Assembly: GCF_042453785.1 (NCBI RefSeq)
Contig: NC_091673.1
Location: forward strand, 2,487,501-2,551,500
Length of the DNA: 64,000 nucleotides
Direction: 5' to 3'
Source: Malus domestica
Lineage: Eukaryota; Streptophyta; Magnoliopsida; Rosales; Rosaceae
A program made the translations under genes and the position numbers. This document shows, piece by piece, positions 23,229-35,020 of the stretch. The notes under the pieces were generated by a model. The model saw only the letters and a list, made by a program, of their open reading frames with translations. It was not told the origin of the DNA and did not search any database. Numbering within the stretch: position 1 is the stretch's first letter; each line of letters begins with the position of its first letter.

Positions 23229-24965
23229 TCACCCGAAGATGCGGTTGAGGGTGGCTGCTAGACGGACGCCACCTTGAGCTAACCGCCTATGGACTATTGG
23301 TAGCCGGGAGAGGAAGTATTCATCTGCAAATTAACAATGTTTAATGTATTCTCTTCATTTTTTTGTTCTCCTCAATTTAACGAACAAACAAGCATACACT
23401 ACCATAGAATTCAACCCATTCATGCTTACCTTCTAGCACTGAACCTTCATTTGCACCCTTGTATGCCCAATCACAAGCTGCTTTGATGCCTTCAGATGCG
23501 TATCTGTAAATAAGTACCCGGTAATTAAACTTGGTTAGCGAATCATGTAGGCCGAGCCTTGCTGATCTTATCATCAAGCAGAAACTTAACACAACCAGAA
23601 GGCTCGAAAACATAAAGTTTGGTCAAATTTGTAACATAAGCGAATGATACATACACGTCGGGGCACGCTGTCTTGTTTAGGCTGCAGGTCTCCCAACCCT
23701 TAACTTGATCTGACCATTCAGTCTGTGTTCAAAGAAATATTAAGCATCAAGGGACAAACTTTAGGATTCAGACATTCCAGAAAATATTCTACTGCAGTTG
23801 ATGTTGCAAGGTACCGTAATGTTCTGTTTAATCGCGTCAATCAGTTCTTCGACGTTGGAATTGTAGAATCTCTCTTCCGCTGTCTCAATTATGTTGGAAT
23901 CCCATATCTGTATGCATCGTACATTTTGAAAATTTAATTACATTTAGTAGTAGTTTGTGGAAATTTTGAACTGGCAAATGAGACTTACATGATGAAGATT
24001 TTGCTTCGTTGTGTACCAGTGAACATCAATTGTGTTGCCTCCCTTGTCCGGACCAAAACCTACATGCAGAGGCTGCGTAACACGCGTAAGGTCACGATCA
24101 TTGGTAACATTACATCATGTGTGTTTAGTTATACAGATTGTGCCATACCTGATGGATGTCTCCTATGAAATGGGAAAGAAATAGAAGCGCCTGCGTGAGG
24201 TTATCTGATATCACAATAAAAACAAAGTTAAATAACAAAACATGGTCATGTAATCGTATAGTCCAACTATGGAACGGAATCTAATATATCATCGATAATG
24301 TATTGATATGATCGTCTCTATCTAGAAAAACAAAAGGATTTACATTTAGGTTGAGAAGAATGGCTACTGTACGTGAGAAGCTGGGTGGTATAATTGTTAA
24401 TTGCCCCCGCAACACAACGCCCCTTCTCTCCAGTCTCATCTTTGCAGTCCCCTGGAGATTAATCATTAGTAATTACATTATTAATTAGAATTAATATTTA
24501 TACGTGCATACTAATCACATGTTTAAAGGAACATACTATTGTACTGGTAATTGCAAACATCAGGAGTGTTGATAAAGTGAAGGGCAGATGACCAGTGGTA
24601 AATAAACTTGACATGATCTGGCCATATGCACAGGCTGCCCAAGTCATTCTGTGCATAGTCAGGAAGCAGTTGCTTTACCGCATCCGCCGCCGCCGTGCTC
24701 AGCCTAGACTGTCATCCCATCACCCAAAAGAAAAAACACACCCGAGCCGTTACTAAACATTTAACCCAGAGGGAAAATATGGTACATCTTTTTTACTATA
24801 GCCAACTTGGTTAAGTCGAGATCTGAGAAAAATAAGACGTTGTATAAGAACCTGAGCAATTCTGCAAATTGTGAGATGCCCATCAGTTCCCCAGCCATGA
24901 ATCACAGGAAAAAGAAGGAGCAGCGAGCACAAGGTAACAACAATCTGGATCCTGCCAAACTCCAT
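23229..24965 (-). CDS. S1/P1-type zinc-dependent endonuclease (ENDO family)
   Basis: Secreted or vacuolar nuclease that cuts single-stranded DNA and RNA using three zinc ions; plant relatives act in senescence and programmed cell death. Nine minus-strand exons: 24965-24852, 24708-24537, 24451-24344, 24204-24149, 24072-23989, 23907-23815, 23722-23655, 23503-23430, 23323-23229. They total 864 nt, 287 residues, all in frame. The signal peptide (MEFGRIQIVVTLCSLLLLFP, about 1-24) ends so that the mature protein begins WGTDGH, whose Trp amine and His are zinc ligands. Further ligands are visible: Asp in WPDHVK, His in SALHF, His and Asp in LSHFIGD, His in IHQPLH, His and Asp in HHIWDSN. Cysteines of the family are kept (RDCKDE, GRCVAG, WETCSLNKTACPD). 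The C-terminus GGVRLAATLNRIFG is typical. Closest in type to Arabidopsis ENDO3-5; the exact orthologue is not resolved. Confidence 0.95.
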
Positions 24966-26209
24966 TGCTTCCCCTTCCTCCCAAGAAACAAGAATACTGA
25001 AAAATGCAGCTAATAAATGGCGGATTTTCTCTGTTTTTATAGTTAGTAATAAGAACACAAATTGGAAAGGAATTTAAATTGAATTATGTGGATGTCATTT
25101 TACATATAAATTAACTTTTGTTTTTGGCAGGGATGGAGATAGGCTTTCACCTGATTGAATCATGTGGATGACATTTTACAAGCACGACAATTGTGGCTCT
25201 CTGCGTTCACACACCAACCGGCTACGTGCTTGAAAAGGAAGGCAACTTTTAAAAAGGAAGAGATTATATGAAACGGGAAATGGTGATGGAGGTGGGAATG
25301 CAACGGTTACGGTACGTGCCCTAGAAAGCCAAGCAAACAGAATGTACCTAAGTATCCCACAGTTCCTGTGCTTTCCCTCACTCTTTACATTAAGTCTTGG
25401 ATTGAAGCTTCTCTCAGTTTGACTTGGCATCAACGTTGATGCAGTTGCTTGCACGGGTGATGCATGCGTTAGTATCTTTAGATTTTTCCCTCAAAGTCCT
25501 TGGAACTCTCGAAATACATTTCAATATTTACGTTTGGATCTGCTAAGTTTTTCTTCTACATACGTACGTTCTGTATGCATTCTTGGATCTGTGATTAATT
25601 GGGAGAATTCATTAATCTTGTTTTCTGTAAAATTGTTAATTACATGACCCTTCATATGCAATTAGGGTGGAGACAAGTTTTTCATAGAGGCTAGGGTCAA
25701 TGGCTCCTCATGCACTCAAGCTGCCAAATCGAGAGGTTTGTCATTCGATGGCAACTGATTTGTAGCTCAAATAATTAAGAATATTTATCTCTGCATAATT
25801 GTACCAAAGTTCATCTTGTACTATAATAATTCTTAAAGATATGACCGTGGAAGATCATTTATGTTAAGTAATAAGTCTTAAGGCAAACATAAGGCTAGAG
25901 AAAGGCTATAATGAAAACCAAAGATTGCCTATTACTATTAACCTAACATTTTCCTGCCTCCACCCATAATATTCATTATTTTCTTATTAAGCTATTTTTT
26001 TATAAAAATATTTTTACGTCATTTTCTTGTAAATAATGCTGTAGGCCCAGAAATTAAGATGGGCCATCTCAACTTCGGTAGAAATTTGAATAAACTGTGG
26101 GTCTTGAGCACACGCCATCCATCTCAACATGAAGACGAAATCGCCTTCGGCCCAGCTCCAAATTTTCATATCTCAAATTTCATCCCCTTTTCTTCTGGGA
26201 CCAACTTCA
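24966..26209. other. intergenic region between nuclease gene and copia element
   Basis: Contains the nuclease promoter and AT-rich DNA with no recognisable gene. It also holds a weak repeat of the 16.4-16.6 kb block. The copia element inserted at its right end. Confidence 0.6.
25034..25041 (-). promoter_or_regulatory. probable TATA box of the nuclease gene
   Basis: The minus strand reads TATAAAAA about 70 bases upstream of the nuclease start codon, which would give a short leader of roughly 40 bases. Assigned from motif and spacing only. Confidence 0.5.
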
Positions 26210-26490
26210 TGTTAGGAGTACTAAGATCCAATGGTTATGAAATGGACAAGTGTCAAATGAATATGAAGTTAGTTGAGTTGGTTATGTTGTGACTTAGAGT
26301 GTAAGCTACCAAAGGGATATTATAAATAGCTTGTAACAAATCATTGTAACTAATAAGAAAAGAATATTACAATTGAATAACTGATTTCTCTCTCTAAACT
26401 CTAATTCTTCTACTTCTCTCTCTGTCTTTCTTTCTTCTTCTTTCTTGTATCTGTATAATCCTCTTCTTCAAGAACCTATGATGGTTTACA
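26210..26490 (+). repeat. 5' LTR of the copia element
   Basis: 281 bp, TG...CA ends. A TATA box (TATAAATA) lies at 26321-26328. The CT-rich region at 26385-26450 would fall in R/U5. Confidence 0.97.
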
Positions 26491-26502
26491 TGGTATCATC
26501 GC
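26491..26502 (+). other. primer binding site of the copia element
   Basis: TGGTATCATCGC directly follows the 5' LTR and matches the initiator-tRNA-Met complement (TGGTATCAGAGC) at all but two bases. Confidence 0.85.
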
Positions 26503-26746
26503 CCGAACAAGCGTAAAACGCTTGCCGGTTTTGTCGATCTTGGTTTCGATTGCTTCCGCTACTGTGATTGCTTTTCTTTTGCTTTGGTTTTCTGGAATAT
26601 TGGGTTATTGTTGATCGTGTTTCTGATATATTGGGGTGTTTTCTGCAAATCTTCGTCTGGTTCTTCACTCGTTAAAGGGTGCATACCAACTGTTTGTGAT
26701 TTGGTGTCAGTCAAGATTCTTTGGAATTTCTCTACAATTTGCAACA

Positions 26747-29700
26747 ATGGTAACAGCAGCTCAGTTACAGATCTTACAGTCTCCGATTACTTCGTTGATT
26801 TCGTCTGTTTCCAGTTCGGTTACTGTGAAATTGGACGAGACGAACTATTTGGCTTGGCATTTTCAGATGCAGCTCCTTCTTGAAGGCCATAGCATCATTG
26901 GTTTTGTTGATGGTTCAATGCCGTGTCCTGCTCAATTCAGTCAAGATTCCTCTGCTACTTCTGCAGTTTTGTCTGGTGATTCGTCTACACGGATTCCTTC
27001 TGATGACTACACTATATGGAAGATGCATGATAAGGCATTAATGCAATTGATCACTGCGACTCTATCTCCTGCTGCAGTTTCTTGTGTCATTGGAAGTACT
27101 AGCTCCAAAGAATTGTGGACTCGTCTTAAAGATCAATTTTCTACAGTCACAAGAACGAGTATTTTCCAACTCAAATCCGAACTTCAGACAATAAAGAAGG
27201 GTACTGATTCTGTCACATTATATTTGCAGAAAATTAAGGAAGCAAGAGATTTGTTGTCTGCTGCTGGTGTATTCTTTGATGATGATGACATTGTGATTCT
27301 TACACTAAATGGTTTGCCTGCTGAATTCAATACCATAAGGTCTGTGATCAGGGGTCGGGAGAGTGTGATATCACTGAAAGATCTTCGATCTCAATTACTT
27401 GCTGAAGAAACTTTGCTTGAAAATTGTTCTCATTCACCTGTGTTGTCTGCATTAATGGCTCAAAGTAATGGTTTACCTTCCAAGAATCAGTCTTTTTCTG
27501 GGAATTATGGTAACAATAACCATGCTAGTCCGAATTCGACTGCATACAAGTCTTTCAATAATACCAAAGGCAGGAATCGGTTCACTCCTAACTTCAATCC
27601 CAAGTATGGCAATTACAAGAATTTTCATTCGAGTCCTGCTCCTGGAATCCTCGGTACTTCACCACCAAGATCAAACAATTATGGATTTCTGTCTCAACCT
27701 TGTCAAATCTGTGGGAAACACAATCATTTGGCATCAACATGTCGTTTTCGTAATACAAACTCTGTACAGGGTTGTCAAATTTGTGGAAAGAACAACCATT
27801 TTGCGGATACTTGCAGATTTCGCAACTCTGGTGCTCCTTCTGGTTGTACTATATGTGGAAATCAATATCACAGTGCAGACACATGTTTTCAAAAGAATTC
27901 TAATCCTCAACTCAATGCTCTACATGCTGCAACACCTAGTGGTCCATATTCTCCATTCACAGTGCCAGTGCCATCTGCACCATCCCAGCAACAAGTATGG
28001 CTTACTGATTCTGGTGCCAATAATCACATGACCTCAGATTTGAGTAATCTCTCCTTGGCAACTCCATATCCATCACATGAGACAATTCAGACAGCGAATG
28101 GTGAAGGTTTAGCAATATCTCATATTGGTTCTACACTTCTCAGAACTTCAAAGCAGCCTATTAAACTTACTTCAGTTCTTTATGTACCAAAATTGTCTCA
28201 AAATCTGTTGTCTGTGCATAGGATTTGTCTGGATAATAATTGTTGGTTGATTTTTGATGCGTTTTCTTTTTGGATTCAGGACAAAGCCACAGGGAGGATA
28301 CTTTACAAAGGGCTGTGTAACAATGGATTGTACCCCATCATCTCTTCAACATCTCCTGCAGCAAGCTTCACAGGACATCCTGCAGCCTTTCTGGGAAAGC
28401 AAGTTCCTCACAGTATTTGGCATAAGAGATTAGGTCACCCTTCAAATTCAATAGTTTCTCAGGTTCTTACATCGTCAAATGTTTTCTGTGTTACTGATAC
28501 AAACCCATCTCTGTGTCAGACCTGTTTAGAGGGCAAATTTAGCAAATTGCCATTTTCTTCTTCCCTAGTCAAGTCTGTCAAACCTTTTGATATTGTTCAT
28601 AGTGATGTGTGGGGGCCTGCTCCGTGTATTTCTTTTGACGGTTTCAAATACTATGTCACTCTCATTGATCATTGTACAAAATATTCCTGGATTTTTCCTA
28701 TCTGCAATAAAAGTGATGTTTTTGGAATCTTTAGGGCCTTTTACAATTTTATTCTCAATCAGTTTCAAGTCTTCATTAAAACTCTTCAAAGTGATGGTGG
28801 TGGTGAGTATGTTAGTAAGGCATTTCAAACATTCTTATCTGATAAAGGCATCCATCATCAAGTGTCTTGTCCTCATACACCCGAACAAAATGGCATTGCC
28901 GAAAGGAAACACAGACACATCATTGAAACATCTATCACTTTGTTACAAACTGCATCTCTACCATCCCTGTTTTGGTCAGTTGCTTGTCAAACTTCAGTGT
29001 ACTTAATCAACAGGATGCCATCTCCTTCTTTACACAACCAGTCTCCATTCCAATTGCTGTATAATTTAAAACCTGAGATCCAACATCTGAAAGTTTTTGG
29101 CTGTTCTTGTTATCCTTGGTTAAAACCTTACACCAACACTAAACTAGACCCTAGAACAACCATATGTGTATTTTTGGGGTATGCATCTAAGTATAAAGGG
29201 TATATCTGCTATGATGTGACTAAAAACAAAATCTATATATCTAGACATGTCATTTTTGATGAGACAGAGTTTCCTTATCGGTTTCTTCACACTACACATC
29301 ACTCTACTTCTTCAACACTGCCATCAGTCCTTCAAACCCCAAGTCCAGTTCCAGATCACAATAATGTTCTTGTGTTCCCACACCATAACTATCATATGAA
29401 TTCCTCATCAAATAATGTCATGCCAAATACTGTACCTATTCCAATATCAGAAGGGTCTACTACCCATCCAGGGACAGTTTCAATCTCAGATACAGAATCT
29501 CCAGGTTGCAGTCAATCCATTGCTACATCACCAACACAGCCCTTGTCTTCCATACTCCCTGTGGTACCTGAATTCCAACCTGACCAATTGCAAGTGGTTC
29601 TCTCCATACCTCCTGTTAACCTCCACCCCATGCAGACAAGATCTAAAAGTGGTATTATTAAGAAGATTGCTTTTCTTGCGGCTGTTCATGACAATGGAGG

Positions 29701-31267
29701 TGTTGACTTGACTCAAGTGGAACCTGCCACTTATAAATATGCTTTAAAGACTCCAATATGGTATGAGGCTATGAAAGAGGAGATTGCTGCATTACACTCT
29801 CAGGGTACATGGTCTTTGGTTCCTCTACCAAAACATAAGAATTTAGTTGGTTCCAAATGGGTGTTTAAGATAAAAAAGAATGCTAATGGGTCCATTGGGA
29901 GGTATAAGGCACGACTGGTCGCTCAAGGCTTTAATCAAGAAGAAGGGATTGACTATGGGGAAACCTTTAGTCCGGTTGTTAAACCAACAACAGTGCGGTT
30001 AGTCTTAGCTTTATCAGCACACTTTGGTTGGTCATTGCGACAGTTGGATGTGAAAAATGCGTTCCTTCATGGTATTTTGCATGAAGAGGTGTACTTGGCC
30101 CAACCACCTGGTTTTGTTGATATTCATCATGAGGACTATGTTTGCAGATTACATAAGTCTTTATACGGATTGAAACAGGCACCTAGAGCCTGGAATGAGA
30201 GATTTACCTCCTTTCTACCATCTTTGGGGTTCACATCTACTTATACTGATCCTTCTTTGTTTGTGAAACTGGTTGACAGTTCTGTGGTCATTTTACTTCT
30301 GTATGTGGATGACATTATTATTACTGGCAGTGCAACTATAGCAATTACTGAGGTTATTCAGTCACTTGCTAAGGAATTTGATATTAAAGATTTGGGTCCT
30401 TTACATTATTTTCTAGGGATTCAAATCTTGCAAAGGAAGGATGGCCTGTTTCTTTCTCAAGATAAGTATGTTACAAATTTGTTAACTAAGTCTGAAATGC
30501 TGCTGTCTAAATCATGTGCCACTCCCTGTTTGCCATATAACCGATTGCTCAAAGATGATGGGAAACCTTTTAATAATCCGGCTCTTTATAGAAGTTTAGT
30601 TGGAGCTTTACACTACTTGACATTTACTCGACCTGACATCGCTTTTGCAGTACATCAGGTTTGTCAGTTTATGCAGCATCCTATGGACTCTCATTTCATG
30701 GCAGTTAAACGGATCCTTCGGTACTTAAGAGCTACTCAAGGTTGTGGTATTCATTATGTCAAGGGTTCCCTGGATATTACTGCATATAGTGATGCAGACT
30801 GGGCTGGCGATCCCAATGATCGCCTGTCCACCACTGGAATGGTTGTATTTTTGGGCTCTAATCCTATTTCGTGGTCATCCAAGAAGCAAAATACTGTCTC
30901 TCGTTCCTCCACAGAAGCTGAATATCGGGCTCTATCCACTACAGCTGCTGAACTTGATTGGATCAACCAATTGTTGGCTTTTCTGCATATTCCAGTTATA
31001 GAAAAACCGGTCCTCTTTTGTGACAATTTATCTGCTATAGCACTGACTTTAAATCCAGTTCAACATCAGCGAACGAAACACATAGAGGTTGATGTGCATT
31101 TTGTTCGTGAGAGGGTCGCAACACAGCAATTGCAGGTTCATTTTGTGTCTTCAACCGAGCAGTTTGCTGACATACTGACAAAAGGCTTGTCTGCTCCTCT
31201 CTTTCAGACTCATTGTGCCAATCTCAGGCTCAAATTCTCTGCCCCTGAGCTTGAGGGGGGATGTTAG
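26747..31267 (+). CDS. copia gag-pol polyprotein (intact)
   Basis: Single open frame of 1506 residues from the first ATG (MVTAAQLQ) after the leader. Order of domains: UBN2-type gag with a TNYLAWHFQM core; three CCHC zinc knuckles starting near residue 319 (CQICGKHNHLASTC, CQICGKNNHFADTC, CTICGNQYHSADTC); aspartic protease with WLTDSGANNHM near 418; pre-integrase zinc motif (HKRLGHPS...CQTCLEGK); integrase core with Asp in HSDVWGP (about 618) and in LQSDGGGEY (about 680); reverse transcriptase with YVDD near 1185; RNase H with SDADWAGD near 1347. No stop or frameshift interrupts it. Three knuckles instead of the usual one is notable. The last Cys codon and the stop lie inside the 3' LTR, so coding region and LTR overlap by 6 bases. 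Confidence 0.97.
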   Translation: MVTAAQLQILQSPITSLISSVSSSVTVKLDETNYLAWHFQMQLLLEGHSIIGFVDGSMPCPAQFSQDSSATSAVLSGDSSTRIPSDDYTIWKMHDKALMQLITATLSPAAVSCVIGSTSSKELWTRLKDQFSTVTRTSIFQLKSELQTIKKGTDSVTLYLQKIKEARDLLSAAGVFFDDDDIVILTLNGLPAEFNTIRSVIRGRESVISLKDLRSQLLAEETLLENCSHSPVLSALMAQSNGLPSKNQSFSGNYGNNNHASPNSTAYKSFNNTKGRNRFTPNFNPKYGNYKNFHSSPAPGILGTSPPRSNNYGFLSQPCQICGKHNHLASTCRFRNTNSVQGCQICGKNNHFADTCRFRNSGAPSGCTICGNQYHSADTCFQKNSNPQLNALHAATPSGPYSPFTVPVPSAPSQQQVWLTDSGANNHMTSDLSNLSLATPYPSHETIQTANGEGLAISHIGSTLLRTSKQPIKLTSVLYVPKLSQNLLSVHRICLDNNCWLIFDAFSFWIQDKATGRILYKGLCNNGLYPIISSTSPAASFTGHPAAFLGKQVPHSIWHKRLGHPSNSIVSQVLTSSNVFCVTDTNPSLCQTCLEGKFSKLPFSSSLVKSVKPFDIVHSDVWGPAPCISFDGFKYYVTLIDHCTKYSWIFPICNKSDVFGIFRAFYNFILNQFQVFIKTLQSDGGGEYVSKAFQTFLSDKGIHHQVSCPHTPEQNGIAERKHRHIIETSITLLQTASLPSLFWSVACQTSVYLINRMPSPSLHNQSPFQLLYNLKPEIQHLKVFGCSCYPWLKPYTNTKLDPRTTICVFLGYASKYKGYICYDVTKNKIYISRHVIFDETEFPYRFLHTTHHSTSSTLPSVLQTPSPVPDHNNVLVFPHHNYHMNSSSNNVMPNTVPIPISEGSTTHPGTVSISDTESPGCSQSIATSPTQPLSSILPVVPEFQPDQLQVVLSIPPVNLHPMQTRSKSGIIKKIAFLAAVHDNGGVDLTQVEPATYKYALKTPIWYEAMKEEIAALHSQGTWSLVPLPKHKNLVGSKWVFKIKKNANGSIGRYKARLVAQGFNQEEGIDYGETFSPVVKPTTVRLVLALSAHFGWSLRQLDVKNAFLHGILHEEVYLAQPPGFVDIHHEDYVCRLHKSLYGLKQAPRAWNERFTSFLPSLGFTSTYTDPSLFVKLVDSSVVILLLYVDDIIITGSATIAITEVIQSLAKEFDIKDLGPLHYFLGIQILQRKDGLFLSQDKYVTNLLTKSEMLLSKSCATPCLPYNRLLKDDGKPFNNPALYRSLVGALHYLTFTRPDIAFAVHQVCQFMQHPMDSHFMAVKRILRYLRATQGCGIHYVKGSLDITAYSDADWAGDPNDRLSTTGMVVFLGSNPISWSSKKQNTVSRSSTEAEYRALSTTAAELDWINQLLAFLHIPVIEKPVLFCDNLSAIALTLNPVQHQRTKHIEVDVHFVRERVATQQLQVHFVSSTEQFADILTKGLSAPLFQTHCANLRLKFSAPELEGGC
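31253..31261 (+). other. polypurine tract of the copia element
   Basis: GAGGGGGGA abuts the 3' LTR start at 31262 and overlaps the last codons of the polyprotein. Confidence 0.9.
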
Positions 31268-31543
31268 GAGTACTAAGATCCAATGGTTATGAAATGGACA
31301 AGTGTCAAATGAATATGAAGTTAGTTGAGTTGGTTATGTTGTGACTTAGAGTGTAAGCTACCAAAGGGATATTATAAATAGCTTGTAACAAATCATTGTA
31401 ACTAATAAGAAAAGAATATTACAATTGAATAACTGATTTCTCTCTCTAAACTCTAATTCTTCTACTTCTCTCTCTGTCTTTCTTTCTTCATCCTTTCTTG
31501 TATCTGTATAATCCTCTTCTTCAAGAACCTATGATGGTTTACA
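31262..31543 (+). repeat. 3' LTR of the copia element
   Basis: 282 bp, nearly identical to the 5' LTR (two differences). It starts inside the polyprotein reading frame (TGT TAG). Confidence 0.97.
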
Positions 31544-34304
31544 CTTCATAGATTGAATTGAACATGTGCTGAAATTGAATTCAAATAAATAGTTTGAAAA
31601 GCAAATATTAGCTATGTTTCCCACTCCTTAGCTAGAAAGATATGTGGCCATGAAACAGAGATTAAGTGGAACAAAATTGACTGGACGGTAAAGTCGTGGA
31701 AACATTTTTTTTTCTTCCATATTTTGGATGTTGGCTCCATGGAACAATATACTAACTATTGCTTGAACATGGAAGAATTGAAATCGTAGATCAAAACATT
31801 ATGATTCGATGGAGAGATAAATTGGTGGCTCTTTCCATTGTGCAAGCAAGATTGGTTGGATTAGCCCACTTTTATGTTGGGTATATATTTACTTATACGG
31901 CTTTCTTTAAACTTCAATTACTATGTTTGATCTCGAAGAGAATGTACAAAAATTCTTTTAACATTCAAAGTTTGTAGAAGTGAAGATTTGTTTCTAATTA
32001 ATCAATGACCACCTTGTATTTGAGAAAAAATTAGTGGCAATATAAGTAGAACTTTCATATGTAACACTTTTTTTTTTTTTTTGTAACTCTTTCTTCAATC
32101 ATGTGATGAAAGAAATAAAGAAAAAACAAATTGGAACATAAAATATGTGAGATTTTCGATGCATATCTTGTATGCATCTCCAAATACATATAGCGTGTTG
32201 AGTTTGAGATTTGATTTGATTTTGTTTTTTGGTCGTTGGGTTGTTAATAATAGAAAATAATGGGATCAAACTTAGACATTAATTATAATCAAATGATTGA
32301 TAATTCCAACTAGAAGGGAGAAGAAATGACCAGAATATGATCATAATCTTTGTATAATCTAATCTCAAAGTCAATATTTTTGTGGGGATGGGATGGTCAT
32401 TAACTACTCTCTTCCCGTACGCGTGAAGTTTGGCACAAAATATTTATTAAGACCAATGCATTTCACGTTACATATTTTATATGCCTTTCAATTTCATCAG
32501 CTGCAATCTCCTAATTATTTCTACGTACCAGGGATTGAATTTAGACTTTTTATACATTTTGAAAATAAAATTAGAAACTTCACCAAGCAATTTCATTTCA
32601 TTTATCAGTATTATCCACTCACTCATTTTTATTTTTTACGCACTTCATGTTAATTTATGTCTTTTGATCATTTTTAATTTATTTGATATGACAAACGAAA
32701 TTTAAAAGATATATAAAAAGATATAAAGGGGTCCCAAAAAATATTGCTTGCATACCCCGTAAATTAGTTTTAACTTTTTGGATGTTGGGTCTTTGGACTT
32801 GTTCCGCTTGGCTTGGCTTGACTTGACTTTTAGTTCGTCTCTTTTTATTTTTATATTTTCGTTGTTGTTACTAGTCGAGTTCCCATTAGTGGTCTTTGAG
32901 ATTTGGTTCCCATTTACACACAAACTAGAGAATTTTCCATATTCGGAATGGTAAACTACTTTTTTTTTTTTTTTTAAATGTTAAATTATTATTTTTTAAT
33001 AAAAGCAACGATGTGATATTGTATTGATAGCGATTCAAAAGCAACAGCAGATTACATAGACAAAGAAAACTCTCATAGAACTAAATGCTACTGTTAGTCA
33101 ACAAAACATCAAGAGGTTGTTCGAACCAAGCACACTCGCGCGGGAAGGATAGGGCATAACGAGCAAGACGGTGATCATATGATGTGTGAGCTGCAATAAT
33201 AAAGCTTAATTAATATCATTATAGTATCATATTGACCGTGACCATAATGATGTGTGTATTTGGAGCATATACCTTGTACCTGCTTTTTGCTTGGTAAACC
33301 ATTGAAATTGAAGAAGAAACCAGACTCAACCACCCCGTTTTGCACTGATTAATTAATTGGACCTCAAATCAAAGCCCTTAATCTCGATAAATTTTTAGTT
33401 GTGATGGGAATACGTATGGTACATCACATGTTTTTATGCAAGTAATGGAAAATTTTAATTTTTAAGTTATTAAGCTTTCAACACATATAACCCACTATTT
33501 ATATAAAGACACATGATGTACTACCTCGTGTGACTGTCATACTGAAAAAGCTCTCCTTAATCTCTACATTAAGTAATAATTGTTTTGGATTTGACAGTGT
33601 AGCTGTCGCTGTGTATTAGCAGAGAAGTGCGCACCATGCGAAACACACTTGGGATTGAAATTGTACCAAAACCAGAAAGGAGGTGCGTCTGATTAATTTC
33701 TTATAAAAGTGGACAAATGGCATCGACATTTCTCCATCATGGTCGGTGAGTCACTAAATCGTGCAACAGAGGGCACGCACCGGCACACCTCTAAAATAAG
33801 AAAACCCAATGCTAATAGTAATCACGCTAATTATTAGTGTTCAAGTGATAATGAGTGAATATCTAATCGTGAAAAAGAACAGTAAGACACTTAAAATGTT
33901 ACTGGAAGTATAATGAATTCTTCACGATAATGATTAAATAGCTAATTGATATATGATTTGGACAAATTTTGTAAAAATAATATTTGAATGAATCATTGAA
34001 AAACTAAGTGGTTGCCAATATCGAATTGCCCGGATCTTCCTTTTCAATTTACTGTGATCCAAACTCAAATTTTATTTAGTATAAATTAAAAGAGTTAAAT
34101 CACTTGCTATTAAAATAAATAAAGTGTTTAAACCTTTAAAAAAAAAAATTGTAAAGTGGCATGAAATATTACGGGTTAATAAAGTATTAAATGATTAATT
34201 TAATTAGCACTTGAACGCTCATTTCACAGTAATAATCATTGACAAATATATGCTAAGAAGACTCGTTATAAACTCTATGCTACCTCATTTTTTTACACAA
34301 TTAA
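31544..34304. other. intergenic region between copia element and chimeric insertion
   Basis: AT-rich, no gene supported. It contains one family A MITE (33386-33555). Poly-T/A runs at 32069-32083 and 32960-32975 could be insertion scars. Confidence 0.6.
33386..33555. mobile_element. 170-bp MITE with 9-bp target duplication (family A)
   Basis: Same length and layout as the 11461 element, in the opposite orientation: '...gactgtcatactgaaaaagctctc' at the right matches 'gagatttttcagtatgactgtc' at the left of the other copy. The 9-bp direct repeat CTTAATCTC flanks it perfectly (33377-33385 and 33556-33564). Confidence 0.85.
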
Positions 34305-35020
34305 TGACACACCCCGTCCTGAAGGAGAGCATGCTGGCTGTCACGTGAGAGTGACGTAACCATTTACACAGTTCGGAAGCTTTAAAAAATACAATTACTA
34401 AGATGAAATACCCGAGGGTGAGTCATACTTTTGTGAATTCTGTCAGAACACCGTTGGATTCCTCGTGGCCACCAAAGTTCTGCTATCTAGAACCTGGAGG
34501 GGGCGCAAAACAAAGTTGAGTGGGTCAGTAAAACAAAGTTTTTCGAAAACATTTCATTTAAAACATTTCTAACCCCTCGCTGTAAAACTTGTATACTTTT
34601 CCAGAAAATAACATAATAGCATATACCTTCAAATATATCAAATCATCAATCTTTATCAAAACCAGAAAGTATGCCATGCATGCATATTATGAAATATATG
34701 AATTGATAATTGATGCATATATATATGTGAATTGGTGTTGTGGACGCACATGTGAGTATCAGGTGAGTTTTATGTTATTCATGTGAATCATTGATGATGT
34801 GAATTGTGTTGAGAGCTCATAACCTACATCCCTGGTGTTAGTGCTTATATTATTCACCGCACCGCATGCTCACCTTAGATCCAAGTAGGTGCATGTCGTA
34901 CAGACCGATAGAGGGTTCCGACATGCTAGTTGTACAGACCACTAGAGGTGGTTCCGACTGGTAGGTAACCTTAGATTACGTGCACAGATGATTGATGAGA
35001 GAAGCACTAGAGCGTATTTG

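Larger units (their letters stand above)
26210..31543 (+). mobile_element. complete Ty1/copia LTR retrotransposon
   Basis: A 5334-bp element with 281/282-bp LTRs, flanked by a perfect 5-bp target duplication CTTCA (26205-26209 and 31544-31548). LTRs begin TGTTAGGAG and end GGTTTACA. They differ only by one substitution and one 1-base indel in the pyrimidine tract near 26435 and 31487, so the insertion is very recent. Priming site, polypurine tract and one uninterrupted 1506-codon polyprotein are all present. The short LTR and single frame suggest the Ale/Retrofit lineage, but this is tentative. It looks competent for transposition by sequence; activity is not shown. Confidence 0.97.

Noticed and set aside
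29415..29711. Alternate-frame open stretches within the copia polyprotein
   Set aside because: Shadows of the intact polyprotein frame.
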